64,000 nt of DNA from Argentina anserina. Lineage: Eukaryota > Streptophyta > Magnoliopsida > Rosales > Rosaceae. Location of the stretch: contig NC_065872.1 of assembly GCF_933775445.1 (NCBI RefSeq), positions 12,338,001 through 12,402,000 on the forward strand, given 5' to 3'. Under the pieces are notes generated by a model. The model ran no database searches, was not told where the DNA came from, and saw only the letters and a program-made list of their open reading frames with translations. Shown here piece by piece: positions 1 to 10,540 of the stretch. The position numbers and the translations under genes are program-made. Numbering within the stretch: the stretch's first letter is position 1; each line of letters begins with the position of its first letter.

Positions 1-400
1 TCAGTTTAGTGGGGGGGACATGCATTTCCTGGGTTCACAACTTCACATGCCTAAAGGGATTCAAAAGGGCAATGCAACCAATTATAAGAATCAAGGCCAC
101 CACCCACTGTTTCATCCTTTTGTAAAAGTCATGTACACGGATAAGAAATGTTCGTTTCCTTAAAGGCTCGTGTATTAGATTAGAAGGGCTCACCTGCGTT
201 ACATCAATGTGCTTATGTTCGGATAGATTAAGCAAACTCGTTCGGTTTAGAAGTAGATTGACACAATGGTAGATTAGTTTCGTATCAAAAAAATGGTAGA
301 TTAGTTTGAGACGATTTCGTTTAGTAATGTATATAGAATGCAACTCGCAAGCAAGGTAAAAAGAACTTCCTTGAACCTTTCAAGGAAAAGGAAAAAAGTA

Positions 401-492
401 TGGGGTGAGGAGAGGCTCGAACTCTCGACCTCAGGATAACTCACTGTTTTAAGCTATGAGACCTACGCGCTAGCCAACTGCGCCACCACCCC
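401..492 (-). tRNA. tRNA-Met (CAT), intron-containing, one extra base
   Basis: Read on the minus strand this is a plant elongator tRNA-Met. The acceptor strand GGGGTGG pairs with TCACCCC near the 3' end, the D arm is GCGC..GCGC, the anticodon loop is CTCATA and the T arm is GAGAG-TTCGAGC-CTCTC. After the anticodon there are about 17 nt (GCTTAAAACAGTGAGTT) that do not fit a mature tRNA, the usual place and kind of intron in plant pre-tRNA-Met. Position 401 supplies the discriminator A; CCA is not encoded. One oddity is an additional C between the T stem and the acceptor 3' strand, compared with the plant sequence I remember. The copy may therefore be slightly degenerate. Identity is secure; function is less so. 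Confidence 0.85.
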
Positions 493-936
493 GATGATGC
501 TAATCTTAAGAAGATTATAAATATTCAAGTGAACTTACAATAAGCAGCACCTATGATGAATTATTCTACTGCTGTACTCTTCTAATTATTACAAATGAAA
601 TATAATTTTATTCATTTTCGTGTGTTATAACCATACTTTAATTACTGATTGCCAAAGCAAACCACAATGGTCGATCAGGAACAACAGAGAACAAAAACTT
701 TATTTAAATTACATTAGAAAGTTTTATATATCCAAATAAAAAACTACATATGGATGTTACATATCCTTTTCATATTATATGAGCTATTCGGCATGAGATC
801 ATGTCTCTTTATAGTTGATAGTGTGAAAGATTCCTTGCTGTGTCAAACTACTGTACCTAAACTTGTCCCGGATATTACTTTCAAAAACAAAATATATTAG
901 TATAAAGATCAAGAATATCGCTAATAATGTGGGATT
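493..936. other. AT-rich intergenic DNA, nothing recognised
   Basis: AT-rich sequence between the tRNA and the Copia LTR. No coding potential or repeat structure was seen. Confidence 0.5.
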
Positions 937-1123
937 CGTTGTAGGAGAATCATCTCATATTCATACTTGGTGTATTTTGTCCTAATTAGTATAGCCTAGT
1001 TTAATAATGAATGTTATCTATTCTCTGATTCATCAGGATCTTTATTGTAATGTATATATATAAGGCTCTAGGCTATTAATAAAATCACAGTTATTTCTCT
1101 CAAATTCATTATATTATTTCACA
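937..1123 (+). repeat. 5' LTR of the gag-only Copia element
   Basis: Start and end were placed by comparison with the 185 bp LTR of the element at 14444-21940. Its first bases (CGTTGTAGGAGAAT) align with TGTTCCGGGAGAAT, and it ends in ACA directly before TTATCAGCA. A TATA-like run (TATATATATAAGGC) lies near position 1055, as expected for an LTR promoter. The first base pair is CG instead of TG, a likely CpG-type mutation. Confidence 0.6.
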
Positions 1124-1137
1124 TTATCAGCAAGTAG
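1124..1137 (+). other. Primer binding site candidate
   Basis: TTATCAGCA directly follows the LTR. The element at 14444-21940 has CGTTATCAGCACG at the same place. The TATCAG core resembles the initiator-tRNA-Met type of plant LTR elements, but the match is not the canonical TGGTATCAGAG. Confidence 0.5.
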
Positions 1138-1348
1138 TTCTATCCATGAAAACCATAGGCCTAGAATCCAAAAAAAAAAACCTAAAGCCCTATATTTTGT
1201 TTCCGACCGGCTACACCTTCTCCTACCACCGTCGGCCTCCTCCCTACCCCCTGTCTGGCCACTGCCTCTCGGTGGTCCAACCCCCTTTTGCCGCCGCACC
1301 AAGTTGAAGACAAAGCTTCAAGATTGTTGCCGAGTTAAGGAAATGAAA

Positions 1349-1356
<8 letters not shown>

Positions 1357-1391
<35 letters not shown>
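1357..1391 (+). repeat. (AT)n microsatellite
   Basis: A run of A followed by an uninterrupted AT dinucleotide repeat inside the leader of the gag-only Copia element, just upstream of its splice donor. Confidence 0.9.
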
Positions 1392-1393
<2 letters not shown>

Positions 1394-1409
1394 ATTTTTG
1401 CAATTCAAG

Positions 1410-1784
1410 GTAAATTTATAAATTAAAGTTCATTCTTCAATGAAATTTACTTTGATGAGATTTTTGTCTTGCATCGAGGACTTTCAAACTCCCTTTTCTT
1501 GTCAACCTGATTCTCCTGCTTCTCGGGTGATACACATGGATATGACTCCCCTTGTATCGAGTTTTAGGAGTGGCTGGGAGTGCCGCTGTTACCATTCGTA
1601 GCCGTTGGTATAGCTACATATGAAAAAAAGGGAAGAACAATAAATAAATAAAAAATTCGATCGTGGTAGTCATAGCTGCAAATTTGCATCGATTTGATCC
1701 GTACAATTGTTCTGAAAATAGTTTTATTAAATCAAACTTGTTTCGTTAAATTGAAACTTACATCTTCAATTCTTTTTTTTGTAG
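1410..1784 (+). other. Leader intron of the Copia gag message (predicted)
   Basis: The donor TTCAAG|GTAAATTTATA lies at 1409/1410. The acceptor, eight T followed by GTAG, lies directly before the gag ATG at 1785. The predicted intron is 375 bp. The related element at 14444-21940 has the donor CCCAAG|GTAAATTTTTATA and the acceptor TTTTGTAG|ATG in the same places, with a 346 bp intron. Conservation of both ends between two diverged copies is the argument; no transcript was available. Confidence 0.55.
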
Positions 1785-2861
1785 ATGTCTGAAAATACAC
1801 GAACAAAGTTTGACATCCTAGATTCTCATGGAACTGAGTATCTACGATGGGTGTCCGACGTGCAAATCACGTTCGTCGGAAAGAAGTTTAGTGCTGCCAT
1901 CAACCCTCCAAAAGAAAAAGAGGACCAAGCGTCCGATGAGGTGAAAGCCCATGCCTGTATGTTTCTCAGGCGCCATATGGACAAGGTACTCAACAAACAG
2001 TGCCTCAAGTATACAGATCCGAGTGTTCTTTGGGAAGCTCTCAAAGAACAGTTTAATTATGTGCATGACGCACGGTTGCCAACCCTTTTGGCGGAATGGA
2101 GATATGTTCGTCTACTGGATATTGCCAAGGTTCATGATTACCATCAGGCGATGTTAAATCTCCAGGCAGACTTAAATATGTGTGGCAAGGAGAAAACTGA
2201 TGATGGCATGATCGAGAAGACCTTAGAGACTTTCCCAGAATTTGCGAGTGAAATACCTCACCAATATCGCCTTGATTATGAGGCCAAAAGAATCAAGAGT
2301 TTTGCAAATTTGATGAACCTTCTCAAGAAGAATGAATGCCATCATGAGATCATTCTCAACAACAACAACCTAAGACCTGCAGGGACGAAAAGAGTTCTGG
2401 AATCTCATCAGGCAAGCAAGGGAAAAAGTTGTAAAGAAAAATCAAGGGATCGATCTGCACCGTATCAAACTGGAGGAAACAGAGGGCCTCGTCACAACAT
2501 GACTTGGACTAGGGATGGCGCCGTCGCCGACCCCCCTAACCCTCAAGGCCGTGGTGCCTCGCCGGCCATTCTATATAAATGTCCCCCAAAATCCGACAAC
2601 TCGGCCAAGGTTCCAAATCTGAACTTTCCATGCTACAAGTGCGGTTCAACTAAGCACTTTCATAAGCAATGTCGTGCTCCTAAGGCGATTTTTCGCGCTC
2701 ACAAGAAGTGCAAGCAATACTTGTCCAATGAAAGCAACTATGTTGAAGATGTGGCGTTGCCTGATGCTAATGCTACCATCAAGCTCAAAGTTGAAGACTT
2801 TCAGACAAATGAGAAAGAGAAAGCCGGTCCTGGGGCTCTTTTCACTCTTGATTTTGAATAA
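1785..2861 (+). CDS. Copia gag (UBN2-type, zinc knuckle), 358 aa
   Basis: Intact gag-like protein. The N-terminal part (about residues 5-190) resembles the UBN2/Copia gag domain of plants, including the start pattern with EYLRWVSD. A basic, low-complexity linker follows (about 200-275), then one CCHC zinc knuckle, CYKCGSTKHFHKQC, at about residue 282. The ATG lies directly at a predicted splice acceptor, so translation probably starts at the first codon of the second exon. Gag of the full-length element at 19770-20856 is clearly related along its length, and both proteins end in D-F-acidic. Gag normally packages element RNA into particles. Without pol this copy could only move with help from others. 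Confidence 0.85.
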   Translation: MSENTRTKFDILDSHGTEYLRWVSDVQITFVGKKFSAAINPPKEKEDQASDEVKAHACMFLRRHMDKVLNKQCLKYTDPSVLWEALKEQFNYVHDARLPTLLAEWRYVRLLDIAKVHDYHQAMLNLQADLNMCGKEKTDDGMIEKTLETFPEFASEIPHQYRLDYEAKRIKSFANLMNLLKKNECHHEIILNNNNLRPAGTKRVLESHQASKGKSCKEKSRDRSAPYQTGGNRGPRHNMTWTRDGAVADPPNPQGRGASPAILYKCPPKSDNSAKVPNLNFPCYKCGSTKHFHKQCRAPKAIFRAHKKCKQYLSNESNYVEDVALPDANATIKLKVEDFQTNEKEKAGPGALFTLDFE

Positions 2862-3010
2862 GATCTATGTCGATTAATTGTCGTTATATCGCTTATTTTA
2901 TGTAAGCCTTTAAGTTTGATTTGTAATGGCAGTATCGCCTTAATACAACTTTTTCAAGTCAAGTGTTTATTTTTCAAAAACAATATTGATGTACGATTAT
3001 TTTGGCAATT

Positions 3011-3016
3011 AATAAA
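3011..3016 (+). terminator. Possible poly(A) signal after gag
   Basis: AATAAA 150 nt after the gag stop codon. The related element carries AATAAA 130 nt after its gag stop (minus strand, 19635-19640). It is a short, AT-rich motif, so it is meaningful only because the position is shared. Confidence 0.35.
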
Positions 3017-3020
3017 AATT

Positions 3021-3676
3021 TTGTTTTTGGTTATTTTTTATAAGAATGTATACAAGTGTTACTTTGTCTTCCTTAAAGCATGTGTGGTTTGGTATCTATA
3101 AACAGAAGGATTCATATAACTAAATTCCACCGGTTTTTTGTGATGATTGAGAATTAATAGTTTGACAATTGAACTAACACATGAAACTTAGGAGTGGTAA
3201 ACTATAACAGGTTCGCGAGCGACAGTCTTGAAATTCACCAAGATGTTCCGTCCGCCGCGCGGTTTACCCGTGCAAGACGTTTACTACTTTTCGACCCAGC
3301 ACGGCACCTCTGTACAGAAGTCAAGTGTTGCTTGTTAAAAGGCACTTGGGGAACAACAACAACAACATCAGCAACAAGTGGCCTCAAGTACTTGTAGAAG
3401 CAGCAGTGTTTATGTAAAAACATTTATGATGCAAATTCTGATAGGTCCCCTATTATAGAAAGAAAATCACAAGAGTTCCAATTGGTACAATACAAGTGTA
3501 TATGAAACCAAAAAAACAATACCAATATTGTGACTTTTCTTAAACCATGCTTATGTTTTATTTTATAAATTTCCAAATCCCAAAAGTCATACGACAACAT
3601 ATATAATGTAATTAGACCACAACATAATATGAGATAAACATTTTATCAAGACTTGATAGATATTCCAAGCAACATC
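3021..3676. other. Intergenic DNA downstream of the bHLH gene
   Basis: Between the Copia fragment and the bHLH stop codon. Positions 3190-3420 have higher GC content and an AAC/AAT-type short repeat near 3352-3372, but no recognisable gene. The last 200 bp are probably the bHLH 3' UTR. Confidence 0.4.
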
Positions 3677-5711
3677 TCAGTTCTCATGCCCATAACTAGT
3701 GGTAGGTGGAATTGCTGCATATTGTCTGTCCAGAGCCTCAATGAGCTTGTTGGCAATGGCACTTGCATACAAAAAAGACCCTTCATATATCTGCAAGTAC
3801 ATAAAAAAAAACAAAGCAACCCATAATCAAAACAATGCATGAAGAAATGGTCAGCAGAAATGACCCAACTAAAACAAATCCATGAGATAGAGTAAGCACC
3901 AACCTTGGCGTTCAACAAAAAGCTGTATGAATTCCCAATGTGTCCCCCAGCGGCATGATGGAGTTCAAGCTGCAACTCATCAAGAACCTTGGACACAGAC
4001 AGCAAGAGATTGATTTTCTTCCTCTGGACCAGTTTGATGGTAACTTCATCCTCGATGATCCAGACATCAACTTCAGTGTCTTTGGACTTCCTTTGAAGCC
4101 ATGAGCTCCTCAGAGACCCATTGTAGTAGGAGTGGTCATTGTCATGATCACCAAGGGGCTTCACATTACAGCTCTCATCATCATCTCCAGGACCTTGCTC
4201 AGTCTTCTGCCTCTTGCTCCTCTCTATCCCACGCCTTTTCTTCCCCACCAACAGTTTCAGCTCGCTCACAGTCCTCTTCAGCTCCTGTATGTAATCAATT
4301 GCATCTCCAACTATAGACGCTCTATCAGACTGCTCCAATCAATTGTTTCCCCAGTTCCCCAAACATTAAGCACAATTGTTAGCATTATACCATAGACAAA
4401 CAGTTACAATGAAACTATTGATGCTCTAATTCATTCCCAAGCCAAACGTTTTGCTTGGGAATTATAAGGATTATTTCCAAATGTGTCCATCTACTTCACT
4501 CTTTGCTACAATTGCTCCCCAGAAACAAAATATTAAGCAAAATGAGATTCAACAGTGTCTCAAAATTCGCATTGTGAGACAATCATCCAAAACGGTACCC
4601 GACTAAAACTGCAAAATAAGTGATGGAAGTGGATCATAGTATAAAACTATAAATATCTGCATAGTTTTATGAACATGATCAAAACTTGACATCAAATATT
4701 TGTAGTGATTGAGATAATCAGTTAAAAGGGTAGCTTGCACCAATCTCCCCAGACATACATTAAGCAAAAGAACAATTTACAATGCCAAAAGAAAGACAAA
4801 GCTGTTGGAATGGAGTACGTTTTTTATCCATGAAAGCAATCCGATTCTTAGATTGAGAACAGTACCTTGGTTGGATTCGGAACAAATTCCTGCAAAGCTT
4901 TATACTGCTCATTGACCTTGACTCTCCTTTCGCGCTCAGTAAACTTGATCCCTTTATTCCCACCTCTTCCTCTCCCTCTTCCAAATGGCTTCACCTCTTT
5001 AGAGAACTCCAGTACCCCATTCTCAAACAACTGCTTACTACCATGCTCTACCTCATCCCCACCATTACTAAACAAACTTGACTCATTCCTGGACCCACCC
5101 AAGTTGTACCCATGTGGCAGGGACTGCAGCAGCTCCCTGAACAGAGGCGGCTGCGGCTGCGGAGGCAGCTGATTCGGGTGAAACATTGGGTCATACATGA
5201 CCATAGAGGCTGCCGCCACAGATGGAGTCTCGAGCAGGGCCTCATACCCAAAAGACTCTGGGAAACAGCCTCCCGGGCTCTTCGGGTTGGTGAAGGTAAT
5301 GGAGGAGTGTGGGAGCACAGAAGAGGAGGGCAAGTGGAGATGGCTGAGCTGCTCAGGTGGGGGAAATTGTTGTTGCATTTCATTATTTGTGGCTTGGCGG
5401 GTCTCAAAGGGATTAACCAAATGAAAGTTTCTGGTATTGCTTTGGTCCATCTCATTCTGAAGCTGATCAGTTTCCATGGCGGTGTTGTGGTAGTAAATAG
5501 AGAGCTCTTCTTCCATGGAGAGCCTGCTCGGGTTTTCTTCAGGAGCAAAGGTGGTGGTGTTGTGGAAGTGGTTGTGGTTGTGGACAACAACTTCTGGGGC
5601 TGATTCTGACATGGGGTCAATATTAGTATTATTGGGATCAAAGTTGCGGCAGGCACCTGCAGCACTACTGTTTAAGTACATTTTTGGCCTTATGGAGTGA
5701 TTGGAGTCCAT
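3677..5711 (-). CDS. bHLH transcription factor, tapetum/anther type, 461 aa
   Basis: Three exons on the minus strand: 5711-4866, 4329-3904 and 3790-3677 (stop TGA). All introns have GT..AG ends, and the joined frame gives 461 aa. The N-terminal half is low-complexity (His/Asn- and Pro-rich). A glycine/arginine stretch precedes the bHLH at about residues 256-310, with TERERR in the basic region, PNPTK in the loop and DRASIVGDAIDYI in helix 2. The first intron sits exactly in the loop after PNPTK. The C-terminal part resembles the ACT-like region of this group and ends with an IYEGS..YASAIANKL block. It is closest to Arabidopsis bHLH10/89/91 and rice EAT1/TIP2, nuclear regulators of tapetum and pollen development. 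No damage was seen. The family call is firm; the exact ortholog is not. Confidence 0.9.
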
Positions 5712-6688
5712 GGATGTTGTACTCTTATACTTGTTGATTTGTCTGTCTGCTACAAAAAACCTAAAGAGATTAAGCGTAAAGGGAATGGAAACAAAAGCAG
5801 CTGGAAGAGAGTTCAGGTCTAAAAAGGTTATGCATGACTTCTTTGCTGGCCAAAACGAAGGGCCGCCGGCTAAGGGGCTTGTAAAAAAAGAACTGACCTT
5901 TCGACGAAATTAGCTAGAGCTTAAGAATCAGAGGAGGGAGGTCTGCTTGGTTGGTTCACAAAATAAACGAGCAGAGAGAGAGAGAGAGGGATGGTCAAGA
6001 GAGCACAGTTGGGAGTTTGTTTCTGAGATTCCCATCACTGGGGTCCACTCAGAGAGAGAGAGACTGAGAATTGGTTAAAGAGAGGCAGAGCTGGCTGGGA
6101 GTTTGTTACTCATCAGTGGGGCCCACTCAAAATCTCTTCGCACAGAAACTCTTGATTCTGTTCCTGGCCCTCCCCAAGGAGTTTGCACTTTCCTCCCTTC
6201 ATTTTTCATAATTCCATTTCTGTATCTACTTAGTTCTTGGGTTTTACCAGGGGTGGGCGTGGGTCAGCCTGGCTTAGTGTTAGACCCAAACCGAGTTTGA
6301 CGCGAAATTACCGGTGGAGCTAAAAACTGCGACCTCAGAAATGAAGTTTAACTTTTAATGCGGATTTTTAAGGGAAAACTACGGTTGAAGGAAATTTCTC
6401 AGACAAAGCTCTTTTTACTTCTGAGTCAATTCCCCAATTATTTTTGGATTTCAATACTACTCTACTTGTTTGTTCATAGGTTTTCTATTATATACCCCTT
6501 CGGCAGAGTAAATATAACAAATTGCAGATTTCTCCCTAACCTTTTCTGTAACCAACAATTTTAAGTTTTTAACTCTCTTATTCTTAAAAATCTATTCTTA
6601 TTCTAAATGTCTACATATTCAGCATGACTTAGTGGTCCATTTACTACAAAAATAGTGTGTATATGTGTATATATATACACACACATAT
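5712..6688. other. bHLH 5' UTR and upstream region
   Basis: Sequence upstream of the bHLH start. It holds GA repeats at 5971-5990 and about 6050-6065 (CT on the coding strand), a common plant core-promoter or leader feature. No other gene was recognised. Small ORFs here look random. Confidence 0.4.
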
Positions 6689-6692
6689 ATAT
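6656..6692 (+). repeat. TG/TA microsatellite
   Basis: Alternating GTGTATATG, TATATATATACACACACA and ATATAT runs directly left of the MITE; they overlap its target duplication. Confidence 0.8.
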
Positions 6693-6696
6693 TAGC

Positions 6697-7120
6697 CAAG
6701 GTTCTAAAAATCCCCGCCTAGGCGCTAGACGGTCACACACCGCCCAATTATGTCCTAGTCCCCGGAGCTAGGAGGGAAGTTGAAAGTCGGCATACTAATC
6801 CACTGAATCGACTGACTAGTCCGCCTAATCGACCGACTAGGCCGTTTAATCGGTGCCTAGGCTGCTTAAGTTTGAATTTTTTCAGGCATACGCTTGGAAA
6901 AATCAAATTCACAAGTGCTTTTGAATTTATAAAATCACATTGTCCCATTGTTGTGGAACATTTTATCTATATTTTGAGTATTTTCACTATATTTGAACAT
7001 TATAATACCAATTATATTTTTGTTTTATATAAATATATGTATTCATACCAATTATCTATATTCCTCCGACTAGTCCTCAACTTTCCATCCGACTAGTGCC
7101 TAGCGGTTTTTAGAACCTTG
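6697..7120. mobile_element. hAT-type MITE, 424 bp
   Basis: The left end CAAGGTTCTAAAAA and the right end TTTTTAGAACCTTG are exact inverted repeats of 14 bp. The similarity continues inward into the CGCCTAGGCGCTAG-like sub-ends. The element is flanked on both sides by ATATTAGC (6689-6696 and 7121-7128), an 8 bp target duplication typical of hAT transposons. There is no coding capacity. The interior repeats short CGACTAGTC-like motifs. It is of the type that needs a transposase supplied in trans. Confidence 0.85.
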
Positions 7121-7128
7121 ATATTAGC

Positions 7129-7558
7129 CAAATAATAGGGAAATAGAAGACATAAGGAAAGCTAGCAAGTGCCTTGCTACTCTTACTGCAGCACCAGGGC
7201 AAAAGACCAAAAAGAAATGAAGTGATGTGGACATGTGGTCATGGCTAAATTGATTATTACTAACCTGGATGATATTGATCCACAGCAATGCCAGCAAGCT
7301 TCAAACAAAGGTCTTGCCTAATGTATCAAGATATACATTAATACATGTAAGTTCCATAACAACAACAAGAGACATGACAAAAAAAAACATAACAAAGGAA
7401 AAATAAAATAAAACAAACAAATATAAAAGTATCATCTATAGATTTGACAGCATCAAGCTAGATGCTGGTCCCAGGAAGTGACACTTTAGCTTGATGAATA
7501 GAACGTACCTGTAGTGTATGTAAAAGCACCCAGATACCAGCTAAGCCATGACGATCTC
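7129..7558. other. Intergenic DNA, nothing recognised
   Basis: AT-rich sequence between the MITE and the 3' end of the PPR pseudogene. Confidence 0.5.
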
Positions 7559-10540
7559 TCATATGTTCTTGCTGCTGTACAGTTCCTTTAATAGCCTCTG
7601 AGCATCACCCTTCTTTCCTGGTTTAGTAAAGGTAGAACTGATAGATAAAAGAGTACTGCCACCTCGAACATACCCTTTCTCATTCATCTCGGTTAATAAT
7701 CTCTTTGCCTCAGCTCGGTATGATTTTCGCAACTTCTTCTCCACCTCTGGCTGCTTTGAAAGGTTACACCAGCCAGAGATTAGTATGATGTACGGTGAAG
7801 AATTAGGACAGGCACCCCTTGCCTGCATCTCACTCACTCCCTAGCTTGGCTCATCTTTCCCACCTTAGCAAAATCACTAATATGCACATTGTAGGTGCCA
7901 GTATTGGGATCAAAACCTCTGTTTACCATTACACAATAACGTCTTATGGCTTCCTTCTTATTTCCAATCTAACCATAGCCGGAAACCAATATATTATATG
8001 TGGAAGCATTAGGAAGAAAGCCTCTATTCTTCATTTCACTAAATAATTCATCTGCCTTTGTCATCAAACCAGCACCTGAAAGGACGCTTAAAAGAATATT
8101 GTACGTTTCAATATTTGGAGAAACTCCCTCAGCCAGCATCTTTGAGTGTGTAGCAAAAGCCCTTTTCAGGTGGCCGCTTATACCATATCCACGTATAAGG
8201 GCATTGTAAGTAACAGTATCTGCTAACAGTCCTCTCCCCATCATCTCTTCTAATACTGAAGTGGCCTTCCTGGTCATTCCTAGCCTACATAAGACAATAA
8301 TGAGATTACTATAAACATCATTATTGAGGTCAAGCCCCATACCTATCAAGCTTCTGATGCATTTCCATAATTGTATCAGCTCTTCTACTCTTTGAAGAAT
8401 CATCAAGCATAAGCCTATGAGTAACTGAGGTAGGGAGAGAACCCATAGCCACCATTTTATTTAACAAATCCATTGCTTTCTCCATCTTATCCTTTTTACA
8501 AAGCCCACCAATCAGAATGTTACAAGTGAATGAATCCAAAATTAACCCCTGACCCTTCATCTCATTCCAGAGTTCAAAAGCATTATCAGGGTCACCCCCT
8601 CTGCATGACGCAATAATGAGGGTATTATACGCGACACAGTCAGGAGCCACTCCCAATTCTCTCATTCCAGTATAGACAGATTTTACTTCATATTTCCCAA
8701 GCCGCAACAGCATTTATCAAGACATTGTATGAAACAACATCAAACCCCATATCTTTTTCTGCCATTTCTTGAAATAAATTAAGAGCAATTGACTCTTTTC
8801 CAACTTTAAAGAAGCCATCCATCAGAAGTTGTATTTAATATTAATCCCTCAGCTTCTTCCATTCTTCCGCACTTTTTCATGTTGCTCACAAAGCATCAAA
8901 TATGAAACTGTTGTCCACCAATCCTCTAATTTTCATTTCATTATAAAGATCAAGGGCAAGGTCTTGTTTACCTGCCTTAAATACCCATCAATTAGTATTG
9001 CATACACAAAAACATTTGGCAACACAATTTTCTCCACCATCTTCCTCAATAAACCAAGAGCGTCACCAATCATTCCTTCCTACATGTAACCCTTTATGAG
9101 AGAAGAACAAGTGATAATATTCGGGAAAACATGTTTATCTCCATTTCTCTGAGCACTGCTTTAGCACTACCCATGTGTCCTGAATTGCAATACCCATTTA
9201 TCAAAGCAGAGTAAGTGATACAGTTTGGAACTAAGCTGAGCTTTGAAATTGTTTGAAACAGGTCTTTCGCCTCATCGACTTTTCCAGCCCGAAAGAGCCC
9301 GGCCATTAAAGCAGTACAATTTACTAAATCAAAAACCAGGCCACGAACCACCATTTGACTTTCAAGGGTAAGGGCTTCCCTGGGAGAGCCTGCCTTAAAC
9401 AAAAAGTCCACAAGGGTAGTGTATGAGACATTACTAGGATATACACCCATTTTCTCTATCTCCCTTAAGAGCACTTTGGCTTCTGAGAGCCTCCCATGCT
9501 TGCAAAGACCGTATATAATGGAGCTATAAGTAACGATATCGATATCCGGGAAAATGCCATTCATAACCATTTCCTCATACAGGGAAAGAGCCTCTTCAAG
9601 TCCTTGCTGCTTACTGTAAGAACTAATGAGAGTGGTTACTGGTTAGAGTTATAACATTTGGCGTAAGATTCATACTGCCAGTCCCAGAGTCATTAACCTG
9701 AGATCCCAAAATGTTATGTACAGTACTCTTGGCCTTTTCAAATTCCCCCACATTACAAAATCCATGGACAAGAGTATTATAAGTAACATTATCAGGAGCA
9801 AGACCATCCCTCTCCATTCTTTCAATCAACTCAAGCGCACGACTAAGTAGCTCAGCTTTGCAATATCCAGCAATCAAGGTATTAAAACCTACAACATCCG
9901 GAGTAATTCCACCGCTGACAAAATTATCCATAACCCAGTCTGCATACTCTACTAAGCCAGCCCGGCAAAACCCACTAACTAGTAAATTGCTGGTACAAGA
10001 ATCTTTGATTATAGCCCTCCGCATCATTTGAGACAACAACCCAAAAGCTTGTTAAAGGCATCCATGTTGGGAGAATCCCCAAATGAGAGTATTATACGAA
10101 ACAGTATCAACAATTTGATTATTTCTTAACAAATGCAGTGCCAAGCTCAAGTTCCCAACTTTACAGAGAGAATGAATCAATATGTTTCGGGTGAAAACAG
10201 TAGGCACAACCCCACAGGAGAGCATCTCAGAGTAAAGAAGGGATACCTGAGAAGCCAAACCAGAGACATTGAAATGATGAAGAAGCCGGTTCCAGAGAGG
10301 CAGACCAGGAACGAGGCCATGACTCCGCATAGAGAAGAAGGCCTCAGAAGCATTGGAGAATCTGTCGCAGGCCAAGTAGAGGTGTATGAGGGTGCAAAAG
10401 AATGATGCATAGAGGTGAGTCTTGGATGGTGGGATGTGGCAGTATTGGTAACAAAGATTGGGCTTGCCAGATGAGTAGAATGAGGAGGAACTCAAAGATC
10501 GAGCTAGGCAAAGGAAACTACTCTTGGCATGCTTCTTCAT
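7559..10540 (-). pseudogene. Decayed PPR protein gene, At5g14770-like
   Basis: The minus strand encodes a long P-type pentatricopeptide repeat protein spread over several frames: 10540-10052, 10039-9623, 9570-9094, 8713-8330, 8406-7969 and 7837-7559. Repeats of the VTYNTLI..YCK type run throughout. The N-terminus and the end block (RLLTEMNEKGYV, KPGKKGDAQRLLKELY) resemble Arabidopsis At5g14770, an organelle RNA-binding PPR. Breaks include frameshifts near 10055, 9640, 9130 and 7840, a TAG within GGTTACATGTAGGAA (about 9080) and a TAG after VSGYG (about 7970). The 8713-9094 stretch carries further damage. So many lesions make sequencing error unlikely. The gene has no introns in what can be read, as usual for PPR genes. 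Confidence 0.85.

Larger units (their letters stand above)
937..3020 (+). mobile_element. Ty1/Copia element, 5' part only (LTR, leader, gag)
   Basis: From left to right: a 187 bp LTR-like segment, a primer-site-like TTATCAGCA immediately after it, a leader with a splice donor, a splice acceptor directly before an intact gag ORF, and an AATAAA shortly after gag. The order and the key sequences match the complete Copia element at 14444-21940, so both belong to one family. No pol and no second LTR were found downstream; the right end given here is approximate. The gag reading frame is open over 358 codons although the rest is missing. It could be a truncated insertion or a copy kept for its gag product. 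Confidence 0.7.

Noticed and set aside
1114..1302. 62-codon minus-strand ORF
   Set aside because: Overlaps the LTR/leader of the gag-only Copia element, with skewed composition and no domain.
5048..5665. 205- and 163-codon ORFs inside bHLH exon 1
   Set aside because: Shadows of the real bHLH frame on both strands.
10133..10405. 90-codon plus-strand ORF
   Set aside because: Antisense shadow of the PPR pseudogene N-terminus.
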